A stretch of 64,000 bases of DNA, from the NCBI GenBank assembly GCA_041875495.1, contig CP112982.1, positions 558,001 to 622,000 on the forward strand, read 5' to 3'. Under the pieces are notes generated by a model. It was not told the origin of the DNA, did not search any database, and saw only the letters and a list, made by a program, of their open reading frames with translations. The number at the start of each line of letters is the position of its first letter. The stretch's first letter is position 1. This stretch comes from Halomonas sp. CH40 (GTDB lineage: Bacteria > Pseudomonadota > Gammaproteobacteria > Pseudomonadales > Halomonadaceae). Below are positions 29,393 through 38,603 of the stretch, piece after piece. The translations under genes were made by a program, and so were the position numbers.

Positions 29393-29833
29393 ATGAGATT
29401 ATTTGGTTATTTTGCCACCTTCATTCTGTCCGTTATCGCAGCGGTTGGTCTTTCAATTGTCAGTATGAATGCACTGGCTGAACAGGATAGTGAGAAAAAT
29501 CAAAGTGCTAGAGTTGATCAGGGGTCTGTATGTGTTGCTTCCAGCGATGAGCAGGCACTTGACTGTCCTGAAGGCGAAATGTTTATGGCGCGCCTAGCCC
29601 TGAGCGAGGTCGATGTTCAGAATCCTCTGGTTAGAGAAAGTCGTTTGCTGAATACCATGGCGCTTTACTGCGATACCAACTATCAGGTTCATCAAACCCA
29701 GGCAGGCGTTTTATGTGTGTTAACCCATGAGCGCATCAATGTGGCTGCTCAAGAAGAAGCTGCTGCAGCAGAAAGCGAAGTGGAAGAAGTCGTTGAAGCT
29801 AGTGAAGAAGAATCAGTTGAAGCGGCAGAATAA
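29393..29833 (+). CDS. Small secreted acidic protein of unknown function
   Basis: 146 aa. A Sec signal peptide covers residues 1-29 (cleavage after ALA expected), giving a mature protein of about 117 aa with four Cys (C47, C58, C93, C108), suggesting two disulfides in the periplasm. The last ~30 residues are almost only Glu, Ala, Val and Ser (EEVVEASEEESVEAAE). AAGGA precedes the ATG. I recognise no family. It lies between the adhesin cassettes and the envelope/regulatory genes, on the same strand, so a role in the surface locus is possible but unproven. Confidence 0.75.
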   Translation: MRLFGYFATFILSVIAAVGLSIVSMNALAEQDSEKNQSARVDQGSVCVASSDEQALDCPEGEMFMARLALSEVDVQNPLVRESRLLNTMALYCDTNYQVHQTQAGVLCVLTHERINVAAQEEAAAAESEVEEVVEASEEESVEAAE

Positions 29834-29910
29834 AGAGTGGACATGTTTATCTTTTTTAAAATTTCACTTTTATTAATATTTTAATTTCTTATTGGTCGGG
29901 AAGAGTTTGA

Positions 29911-30276
29911 ATGAATAAGCCACGCACTACGCGTCGTAAAAGCACTAAAGCAGAAGCAACTGAAAAACAGGTATCTGCTGAGAATCAGGGTGATAATAAT
30001 ATGACTGAGAATAGCACCGCTGACAACAGCGCCTCCGCCAAGCAAGAAGCCGTCGCGGTAGGTGAGAATAGCCAGCAGCCAACGATCACTATCGACGGCA
30101 AGGAATATACCCTCGAAAGCCTGGGTCAGACAGGCCGCGAGCAATTGCAGAACCTGCGTGTTACCGATCAGGAAATGCAGCGTATGCAGGATCAACTGGC
30201 AATTACCCAGACGGCGCGTAATACCTATGCACGTATTCTGGCTGAAGTGGTTAAGGATATTACCCCAGTTAAGTAA
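29911..30276 (+). CDS. Small charged protein (DUF6447-like)
   Basis: 121 aa without signal peptide. The N-terminus is disordered and polar (Lys/Arg then Glu/Asn/Ser, residues 1-55). A compact C-terminal domain follows (about 58-121) with ITIDGKEYTLESLGQTGREQ and a helical QNLRVTDQEMQRMQDQLAI segment, probably a short coiled coil. This fits small proteins of the DUF6447 type; the family name is from memory and moderately sure. GGGAAGAG precedes the ATG at 29911, while the internal ATG at 30001 has no ribosome-binding site. Function unknown. Confidence 0.7.
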   Translation: MNKPRTTRRKSTKAEATEKQVSAENQGDNNMTENSTADNSASAKQEAVAVGENSQQPTITIDGKEYTLESLGQTGREQLQNLRVTDQEMQRMQDQLAITQTARNTYARILAEVVKDITPVK

Positions 30277-30290
30277 TAAGCCTCCTATTG

Positions 30291-30317
30291 CTCCCGGATA
30301 TCGCTTGTCCGGGAGCG
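30291..30317 (+). terminator. Hairpin between small protein and Sel1 gene
   Basis: GCTCCCGGA pairs with TCCGGGAGC. There is no T-run, so it is a weak terminator at best. Confidence 0.4.
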
Positions 30318-30375
30318 ATGTTCCAAGGCCTTTCAATTCAGCCTTCCAGTAATATTATTAAAGAGAGCTTACACC

Positions 30376-31323
30376 ATGAAGCTTGCTCAGCGGCCAAAAG
30401 TTGTTGTTTTTGTTGCTATTGTGGGTGCTTATGCAGCCCTATCCGCAACACCGGTTCATGCTGATTATGAAAAGGGTCTGGATGAATATCAGAATGGCAA
30501 TTTTGCGTCAGCGGTTCATGAGTGGCGCACTACCGCAGAGCGTGGCGATGGTGAATCCCAGTTTGCACTGGGCATGATGTTTGAACGTGGGCAGGGCGTT
30601 GGCCAGGATATGGATGAAGCCTATAAATGGTATCGGTTAGCGGCGGATAACGATGAGGTGGATGCTCAGGTGCGGCTTGCCGGAATGTTTCTGCGTGAAG
30701 AAATTGACGGTAAGGGGCCTGAAGATGCGATTGAGTGGCTACAGCGCGCCGCTGAAGCAGAAGATGTTCCCGCTCAGTTCCAATTGGGCTTGATGTACCT
30801 TGAAGGGGTGGGCGTTGATGAAGACCCCGCATTGGCTGCGCGGTGGTTTTCTCTGGCAGCTGAGCAAGGCCATATTCCTGCTCAGAATAATATCGGCAGC
30901 CTTTACGAAAATGGGCGTGGCGTTGAGCAGAGCTTTACACGCGCTTTTGAATGGTATGAGCGCGCAGCTAAACAAGAGGATCCTTTCGCTCAGAACAATC
31001 TTGGCGCCATGTATGCCCGAGGAAGCGGCGTTGAACGTAATCATGCTTGGGCCGTTTTCTGGTTTGTTAATGCGGCTCGCGGTGGTAATCAGCTAGCGTT
31101 GGAAAATATTACGATTAGCCGACAAAGCCTCACGCAAAAGCAGATAGCCGCTAGCCGGGTCAATATTCGTGCCGGTAATAGTACGGATAATGAGCGTGTG
31201 GCTCAGTTGGAGCGTGGCACCACTGTTTATGTGCTGGGTAGCACTGATGGCTGGAGTCAGGTGCATTTCGATGGTGAGCAAGGCCCCATGCTGGGCTGGG
31301 TTTCCAATACACTGATTGAGTAA
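30376..31323 (+). CDS. Periplasmic Sel1-repeat protein with SH3-like domain
   Basis: 315 aa. Signal peptide 1-29 (cleavage after VHA). Five to six Sel1/TPR-like repeats follow (about 30-245; e.g. SQFALGMMFERGQGVGQD, AQFQLGLMYLEGVGVDED, AQNNIGSLYENGRGVEQ), a scaffold for protein contacts. The C-terminus (about 250-315) looks like a bacterial SH3 domain (VNIRAGNSTDNERVAQLERG, GWSQVHF, GWVSNTLIE), often a cell-wall or peptide-binding module. GAGAG precedes the ATG. Sel1 proteins often assist envelope or secretion systems; linkage to the neighbouring adhesins is inference. It lies 125 bp upstream of the fecR-kinase operon, which has its own promoter candidate. Confidence 0.87.
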   Translation: MKLAQRPKVVVFVAIVGAYAALSATPVHADYEKGLDEYQNGNFASAVHEWRTTAERGDGESQFALGMMFERGQGVGQDMDEAYKWYRLAADNDEVDAQVRLAGMFLREEIDGKGPEDAIEWLQRAAEAEDVPAQFQLGLMYLEGVGVDEDPALAARWFSLAAEQGHIPAQNNIGSLYENGRGVEQSFTRAFEWYERAAKQEDPFAQNNLGAMYARGSGVERNHAWAVFWFVNAARGGNQLALENITISRQSLTQKQIAASRVNIRAGNSTDNERVAQLERGTTVYVLGSTDGWSQVHFDGEQGPMLGWVSNTLIE

Positions 31324-31338
31324 TCCTGGAAATAATTT

Positions 31339-31366
31339 TTGACAATTATATTTTTTTGTTTACATT
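31339..31366 (+). promoter_or_regulatory. Candidate sigma-70 promoter for fecR-kinase operon
   Basis: A perfect TTGACA (31339-31344) is followed after 16 bp by TACATT (31361-31366), 83 bp upstream of the fecR start. The spacer is A/T-only. The -10 match is 4 of 6. Confidence 0.45.
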
Positions 31367-31448
31367 TATTTACCCCGTGGTGTATCCTTCAGATAAACAG
31401 ATGCATATCAATAACACTCCCTCGGTATATGACCACCAAGGAGTTATC

Positions 31449-32849
31449 ATGAAGAATATCCACCATGCCACTCGTCACATCCTGAGGTTTGCTTGCCCGC
31501 AGGCTTCGCGTCTTTCTTTTGGTAAATTTGCCGTTGTTTCTGTTGCTTCCTTGCTGTTGTTGTCTTCGCCGTTGCTCGCAACAGATAAACCATCAAGTAT
31601 GGCTGAAAGCAGGATCTTTGATTCTACCTTGAGTTTGCCTGCTTCAACCTTGTCAGATGCTGTCCGTCAGAATAGTGACATGCCTAAAGTGCATAAGGTA
31701 ATGCCAGGCGATACCCTTTGGGATATTGCCAAGCGTTATTTTGATGACCCCTATGAGTGGTACTTTCTGCAGCAGGTCAATACCATTGATGAGCCGGTGA
31801 TGTTACAGCCAGATACCCTGGTTGACCTGACCTTGCAGGATGCTTTCCCACTGTCAGTGCTATACCTTTACGGTGACGCTTGGCTAATCGAGGGTAGCCA
31901 AAGGCTGGCACTTGAACAGGGTATTGTTGTTGATGAAGGTGATATCGTCGAAACGGGTAGAGGGGCCTCACTGACACTGGAAATGAGTGACGGTGCACGC
32001 GCTGTCGTGCCTTCCAACTCTCGCGTGATGGTGAGCCGTGATGGTGAACGCGGTATCCGCCTGATTCTCGAAAAGGGTGAGGTTGAGTCCCAGGTGCCTT
32101 CTCGGCAGAACCCTGGCCGGCCTTACAACATTCAAACGACCAGCGGTGTGCTGGGTGTGCGTGGTACGCGCTTTGCAGTGGGCTATGGTGGTGATGCGGT
32201 GCTGTCTTCAGTCTATGAAGGCAAAGTGGCTGTACAGAGCCAGCAAATGTCTGAGCGCGCTCAAGTCGCTGCAGGGCAGGGAACGCGCATTTCCCAGCAA
32301 GGTGATATTGATGTTGTCGGCCTGTTGGCAGCACCGGAGCTGCTTAGTGCGACATCGCTGGCGGGCGGTGATTTAGTGGTGTTGATAAAACCGATAGCAC
32401 CGGCAAGCAGTTATCGTGCACAGTTGGCACGCGATGCTCAATCGTTGGATGTGGTTGCCGATCAGCGCAGTATCACGCCAGAAGTTATTTTTCCTGAGCT
32501 TCCTGCTGGTGAGTATTACCTGCGCGTTGCCGCTGTTGGAAGCCTGGGCGTGGTAGGTGAATATTCCCAACGCTTGATTCAGCATTTTTCAACCGGTGTG
32601 ACTGTGACTCGGGAAGGCGATGCCTGGCGTTTTGATTGGAAGCGCCAGAACGATACGCCTAGCAGGCTTGAGCTGGCATTTGATGAAACCTTTGAGCGAC
32701 CCTTGATAAGCTACCCGCCTGTCACCACTGGGGCACTGCTGCTGCGTCAGGTGCCGGATGGCGAAATCTTCTGGCGAGTGGTCAAGCTGGATGGTGAGGG
32801 CAACGTCGCCAGCGTTATTGATAGCGGCCTGCTTGATGCCTCAGGATAA
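31449..32849 (+). CDS. LysM-FecR domain periplasmic protein
   Basis: 466 aa from the ATG at 31449, which has AAGGAG five bases upstream; an earlier ATG at 31356 lacks one. A long n-region and hydrophobic core (about 25-44) form a signal peptide. A LysM peptidoglycan-binding domain (about 81-129: VHKVMPGDTLWDIAKRYFDD) comes next, then a FecR domain (about 139-270: GDIVETGRGASLTLEMSDG, TTSGVLGVRGTRFAV). The remainder (about 280-466) contains two beta-sandwich-like segments (SYRAQLARDAQ, LPAGEYYLRVAAVG). FecR domains in such proteins are periplasmic sensory or signal-relay modules. The stop overlaps the start of the CHASE2 kinase by 14 bases, so the two are translationally coupled and probably act together. 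Confidence 0.88.
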   Translation: MKNIHHATRHILRFACPQASRLSFGKFAVVSVASLLLLSSPLLATDKPSSMAESRIFDSTLSLPASTLSDAVRQNSDMPKVHKVMPGDTLWDIAKRYFDDPYEWYFLQQVNTIDEPVMLQPDTLVDLTLQDAFPLSVLYLYGDAWLIEGSQRLALEQGIVVDEGDIVETGRGASLTLEMSDGARAVVPSNSRVMVSRDGERGIRLILEKGEVESQVPSRQNPGRPYNIQTTSGVLGVRGTRFAVGYGGDAVLSSVYEGKVAVQSQQMSERAQVAAGQGTRISQQGDIDVVGLLAAPELLSATSLAGGDLVVLIKPIAPASSYRAQLARDAQSLDVVADQRSITPEVIFPELPAGEYYLRVAAVGSLGVVGEYSQRLIQHFSTGVTVTREGDAWRFDWKRQNDTPSRLELAFDETFERPLISYPPVTTGALLLRQVPDGEIFWRVVKLDGEGNVASVIDSGLLDASG

Positions 32850-35142
32850 TTACCAGTCTTCCGGTGTCCGCCTGACCCAGGCACTTCATCGGCGCTTTGT
32901 TGTCACTTGGTGGGCAACGGTAAGCCTTCTTCTTCCCGTTGCTTTTCTGATTTATAGTATTTCTCCGTTGCTCTCTGATAACTATCTTTATGACACCTGG
33001 TTATCGTCCCAGTCTACCCCACCTTCTCAGGATATTCTGATTATCGAAATTGACGAGCCGAGCTTGCAGTGGCTCGGGCGTTGGCCCTGGCCGCGGGATA
33101 TTCATGCGCGTCTGGTTGAAAAACTTGATGCAGCCGGTGCGTCAGCGGTGATACTGGATATTCTGCTGATTGAGTCGAGCCGGGATCCACAGCAAGACCA
33201 GTTGTTGGTAGAGGCCATGAAGGCGCACGGTAATGTCCATATCCCCCTTGCCCTGTTACCCGAACGTACCTCTGGTGCCCCCTTTCGTGACACCTTGATG
33301 CCTATACCTGCCCTGATGTCGGCGGCAGCATCAGTGGGCCATATTAATATGTCCCTTGATAGTGATGGTGTTGCCCGTGAAGTCGTGTTGAAAGAAATGC
33401 GCGATAATACTGCCTGGCCACAATTAATGGCCAGTGTGGCAGGCATCCCCACAGAGGCGCTGGATGCCACTCCTGTGCGTATTCCTTATCGCGGTTGGCC
33501 TAAACATTATCCCTCTGTGTCTTACCATGATGTGCTGGAAGGACGTTTGTCAGAATCTTTCCTGAAAGACCGTATTGTGCTGGTTGGCATGACCGCCCTG
33601 GGCATGGGGGATCGTTACAATATGTCATTGCTTTCGAGCGAGTTGATGCCAGGGGTAGAAGTGCATGCTCACCTGCTGGATGCCTTGCGTGACGATAATC
33701 TGATTTATCAGGTGCCGCCATTCACAGGGGCTTTGCTGGCAGGTTTGCCGATTATTATGCTGATGTTGCTGGCTTGGTGGTTGCGCTTTCGCTTTATGCT
33801 AGGGATTGTCATTTTGCTTTCAGGCGTGGCAGTAGTTGGCTCGCTGTTTGCCCTTAGTTCGGGCTGGTGGTGGCCGCCTTCTGCCAGCCTGATTGCTCTT
33901 GGGTTGGCGTTTGTCGTGATTGTCTGGCGCAGCCAAGCCACGCTGTTATCCTGGTTTGAGCAGGAGCTGAAGCTGCTTTACCGCGAGCCGCCGATTCTAC
34001 CTTATCGGCAGGTGTTGGCGCCGAATGAAGGGGGCAAGCTCTATCAGCAGCTGCAATCGCTGGAGTTTGCCCTGACCCGCCTTGTTCAGGGGCGGCGTTT
34101 GATACTGGATGTGATGCATTCGCTGCCGCTACCGATTTTTATCCTCAACGAAGATGGCTCTGTGCTACTGGTAAACAACAAGGCTGTGATGCTGGGCGAA
34201 AATGGTAAGCGTGCCCAGCCGCTTCAGCATATTGAAGATCTGCCGGAAGTGGTTAGCTTTGAGGAAGAGCGCGAGTTTGCTGCTCTATGGCCACCCACCG
34301 CCTTTGATGGCGAGAACCCTCCTCCTATATTGACCGGCGGGTTGTGCAAAGATGTTGATGGTAGCACCTACCGGTTGGAAATGGGGCGTCTGACAACATC
34401 GACCAGCGCCATGGGCGGTGGCTGGCTGGTTTGGCTGGTAGACTTGACCAGTGAAGTGACGATCGAAGCCCAACGTGCCAACATGCTGAATTTTCTTTCA
34501 CATGATATGAAGACGCCTCAGACCCGTGCGCTGGCGCTTATTGACGCTCAGCAGGAGCCTGAAAATGCGCTACCTGAAGCAAGGTTTTATGAACAGATTG
34601 AACTGAGCCTGAGAATGAGCCTGGGTATGATCAATGACTTTATCAGCTTGACCCGGGCTAAATCCTTTCGTTTTGATCATGATTTTATCCTGCTTGAAGA
34701 CCTGGTGATGGAAGTGCTTGATCAGGTGCGCCCGCTGGCATGCTCAAAGCGGATCGAAGTGAGCAGCGAGTTCAACGCTGAGGATGGCGCCCCGGTTCTA
34801 GGCGATAAAGGCTACCTGGCCCGTGCCGTCTTCAACCTGATAGAAAATGCCGTGAAATATGGCCGTGAAAATGGCCGGGTACAGGTACGTGTGAGCGCTA
34901 ATGAGGAGTGGGCGACTCTGGAGGTCATAGATGACGGTGTGGGTATTGCCGATTCCGATATAGAGCGCATTTTTGAGGATTTTCAGCGTAGTGATAGTGC
35001 CAATATTGCCAAAGGCCATGGTTTAGGGCTGGCACTGGTAAAAGCCGTTGCCGAAAAGCACAGTGGTAGCATCAGGTGTAACAGCCAGCTGGGTAAAGGT
35101 AGCCACTTTATCTTCAGAATTCCCAGCTGCCCGCTGGATTAA
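32836..35142 (+). CDS. CHASE2-domain sensor histidine kinase
   Basis: 768 aa from the ATG at 32836, inside the 3' end of the FecR gene (14-base overlap). One N-terminal membrane segment (TWWATVSLLLPVAFLIYSI), then a periplasmic CHASE2 domain (about 50-285: ILIIEIDEPSLQWLGRWPWPR). Three membrane helices follow (about 290-375), then a PAS-like segment (FILNEDGSVLLVNNKAV), a HisKA dimerisation helix with phospho-acceptor His556 (FLSHDMKTP), and HATPase_c with NLIENAVKYG (about 667), DDGVGI and GHGLGLALV. All catalytic boxes look intact. CHASE2 is an extracytoplasmic input domain often encoded beside FecR genes. No receiver gene is adjacent; the OmpR-type regulator at 1465 is the nearest orphan candidate. 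The gene overlaps convergent trmO by 4 bp. Confidence 0.9.
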   Translation: MPQDNYQSSGVRLTQALHRRFVVTWWATVSLLLPVAFLIYSISPLLSDNYLYDTWLSSQSTPPSQDILIIEIDEPSLQWLGRWPWPRDIHARLVEKLDAAGASAVILDILLIESSRDPQQDQLLVEAMKAHGNVHIPLALLPERTSGAPFRDTLMPIPALMSAAASVGHINMSLDSDGVAREVVLKEMRDNTAWPQLMASVAGIPTEALDATPVRIPYRGWPKHYPSVSYHDVLEGRLSESFLKDRIVLVGMTALGMGDRYNMSLLSSELMPGVEVHAHLLDALRDDNLIYQVPPFTGALLAGLPIIMLMLLAWWLRFRFMLGIVILLSGVAVVGSLFALSSGWWWPPSASLIALGLAFVVIVWRSQATLLSWFEQELKLLYREPPILPYRQVLAPNEGGKLYQQLQSLEFALTRLVQGRRLILDVMHSLPLPIFILNEDGSVLLVNNKAVMLGENGKRAQPLQHIEDLPEVVSFEEEREFAALWPPTAFDGENPPPILTGGLCKDVDGSTYRLEMGRLTTSTSAMGGGWLVWLVDLTSEVTIEAQRANMLNFLSHDMKTPQTRALALIDAQQEPENALPEARFYEQIELSLRMSLGMINDFISLTRAKSFRFDHDFILLEDLVMEVLDQVRPLACSKRIEVSSEFNAEDGAPVLGDKGYLARAVFNLIENAVKYGRENGRVQVRVSANEEWATLEVIDDGVGIADSDIERIFEDFQRSDSANIAKGHGLGLALVKAVAEKHSGSIRCNSQLGKGSHFIFRIPSCPLD

Positions 35143-35867
35143 TTCAATGGTTCAATAGCGTCAACATACATCTCGACGTTACCTCCTTCCCTTTGAACTG
35201 CATGGAAACGCACATTCAAATCCCGTAAGGGCATCCCGTAGACTCGCTCTGAATCGTTGGCATGATACGCAGGGCGCGGATCCTGGCTGATCACCTGACG
35301 AATCAGTTCACGCAGTTCTTCACCGTCCTGGCGTGACAACAGCCTGCTTTCCGATGCTGGTGAAAAGCTGACGTTGAGAGCCTTGGGCGGTTCTGGTGCG
35401 AAACCGGCGCAGGCATCAGGGTGAATATCTGCCCAGGGCAGGTAGGGCTTGATATCGACAACCGGCGTACCGTCGACAAGATCGGCGCCTTTCAGGTGTA
35501 ACCGAACTCCCTTTCTAGTATCAATACGTTCAAGGGCGACCAGCGATAGCCCCATCCGATTGGGGCGGTTGGGGCTACGGCTGGCAAATACGCCTACCTT
35601 CTTGTTGCCGCCTAATCTGGGTGGCCGAACCATGGGTGCCCAGCGTTCAGGGTTTTGATGGAAGATAAAGCTGACCCATAAATGGCTGAAATCTTCCAGG
35701 CCGCGTACGCAAAGCGGATCATCAAACGGGGGAACAAGGGTAAGAATGGCGCTGGCGGCGGTGACCAGCCCAGGTTGACGCGGTACACCAAACTTGTCCG
35801 GGTAATCACTGCTGATGTAGCCAATCGGTGATAAGCTGAAATGTAGGGCGTTATTCGGTTCAGACAT
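35139..35867 (-). CDS. trmO: tRNA (N6-threonylcarbamoyladenosine37-N6)-methyltransferase
   Basis: TrmO (TsaA/YaeB) uses SAM to N6-methylate t6A37, giving m6t6A in threonine tRNA. 242 aa from the ATG complement at 35867 (MSEPNNALHFSLSPIGYISS), close to the family length; a longer in-frame extension to 36188 is not supported. Family motifs visible: PIGYISSDYPDKFGVPRQPG, GLEDFSHLWVSFIFH, GVFASRSPNRPNRMGLSLV, VDIKPYLPWAD. A C-terminal extension (about 175-242) is the usual TrmO C-terminal domain. Its 3' end overlaps the convergent kinase gene. tsaB (44509), needed for the t6A precursor, is also in this window but not linked. Confidence 0.93.
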   Translation of the reverse strand: MSEPNNALHFSLSPIGYISSDYPDKFGVPRQPGLVTAASAILTLVPPFDDPLCVRGLEDFSHLWVSFIFHQNPERWAPMVRPPRLGGNKKVGVFASRSPNRPNRMGLSLVALERIDTRKGVRLHLKGADLVDGTPVVDIKPYLPWADIHPDACAGFAPEPPKALNVSFSPASESRLLSRQDGEELRELIRQVISQDPRPAYHANDSERVYGMPLRDLNVRFHAVQREGGNVEMYVDAIEPLN

Positions 35868-36061
35868 GGCGTTTAATGATCTGGTTGAGAAATAGGGTGG
35901 CTGAAGACCTGGCTTGGCAGATGGCCGCTTATCAGTATAAGCTGAATTGTTATCTTTTGATTGCTTGGCACTTTTTGAGATAACAAACACCTTGATGTCC
36001 ATGCACTGTGTGATATCCACAGACCCTGACTCCAGCTTTGATACTAACAGGAGAGGCAAAG

Positions 36062-36589
36062 ATGGCAGACGTGTTGGCTCCACCTTCCGCGACAAAAACA
36101 TCACGGATTGTTTATCGTCAGGCCTTGATGCGCGATGCCGCTGATCAGGCAGAAGTTTTTTATCATGCGGTGATGCAAGGGGCCTCAAACCACTATACCT
36201 TGGCGCAGCGCCGCGCCTGGGCTAACGTGCTGCCCCGTGAAGCCAACGCCTGGGCGGCGCGCCACCTGCTTTACACAACGCTGGTTGCCACCAGTGATAA
36301 TCGCTGCGTTGGTTTTATCGAGCTGGATGGGCGCAGCGGGCGAGTCGAAACCCTTTATGTATGGCCGTCGTTGGCGGGGCGAGGCATCGGCACTACGCTG
36401 TTGATTCATGCCGAACGTCTCCTGCTGGAGGATGGCCACGCAGCGATTGAGATCGAGGCCAGTGAAATGCTGGTTGACCGTCTGCGCCGCCGCGGCTGGG
36501 ACAACTTGAACGAGCAGCTGGTGGAACGGGGCGGTGAGCTGTTAAAACGCTACCGCTTACGTAAACAGCTAAATGCGGTTGAAACCTGA
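36062..36589 (+). CDS. GNAT-family N-acetyltransferase
   Basis: 175 aa from the ATG at 36062, preceded by AGGAGAGG; the upstream in-frame ATG at 36038 has no such site. GNAT core: R/YxAxxxDAxxQAEVFYHAV, then CVGFIELDGRSGRVETLYVW and the acetyl-CoA pyrophosphate loop WPSLAGRGIGTTLLIHAERL (about 105-125), then IEIEASEMLVDRLRRRGW. Substrate cannot be told; it could be a small molecule or a protein N-terminus/lysine. It is divergent from trmO and convergent with nadC, with a heptanucleotide array between. Confidence 0.85.
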   Translation: MADVLAPPSATKTSRIVYRQALMRDAADQAEVFYHAVMQGASNHYTLAQRRAWANVLPREANAWAARHLLYTTLVATSDNRCVGFIELDGRSGRVETLYVWPSLAGRGIGTTLLIHAERLLLEDGHAAIEIEASEMLVDRLRRRGWDNLNEQLVERGGELLKRYRLRKQLNAVET

Positions 36590-36599
36590 TAGGGGATAG

Positions 36600-38210
<1,611 letters not shown>

Positions 38211-38253
38211 GCTGTAATTAGCAGCAGAGCAGTTAAAAACACGTAATAAAACG

Positions 38254-38266
38254 GTAGTTTAACTAC
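38254..38266. promoter_or_regulatory. Candidate GntR/FadR-type operator upstream of aceE
   Basis: GTAGTTTAACTAC contains TAGTTTAACTA, which fits the FadR-subfamily pattern TNGTNNNACNA exactly. PdhR, the usual pdh repressor, belongs to that subfamily. The specific binder is inference. Confidence 0.4.
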
Positions 38267-38426
38267 ATCAAAAAAATGATACAGCACAATGGGTTCTGTA
38301 ATCTATTGCTTATGCTGCGGTGCACTATGCTGTTTTCGGTACGGTTTTACCAAGATTCAGAATTGGCAGTGTGGTGACTTTGCGGTATCTTCTGCCATAC
38401 GAAAAGCTAATTTTAAATTCATGTTA

Positions 38427-38439
38427 GTAGCTTTACTAC
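38427..38439. promoter_or_regulatory. Second, imperfect copy of the aceE-leader dyad
   Basis: GTAGCTTTACTAC is identical to the first copy at 11 of 13 positions and lies 173 bp downstream. One half-site has GC instead of GT, so it would be the weaker site. Confidence 0.35.
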
Positions 38440-38603
38440 ATTTTGCTATTCTCCCTGAATCGGTGGCATTGCTGCTGCATCAGGGTCTACATTGAACTGT
38501 TAAGTCAGTGTCTTAACTGCAGAGCTGCTGATCGTCAGGACAGTTCAGGCCCCATTTCGGTTTGCGGGGCATTCGTTATTTATCGTCATTCGGAGAGACC
38601 TCA

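Larger units (their letters stand above)
38211..38603. other. Intergenic leader of aceE
   Basis: 393 bp without a gene. It holds two similar 13-bp dyads (38254 and 38427), a GCCCC/GGGGC hairpin near 38550-38571 and the aceE ribosome-binding site GGAG (38592-38595). A 68-codon frame at 38289 has no ribosome-binding site or recognisable product. Confidence 0.5.
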
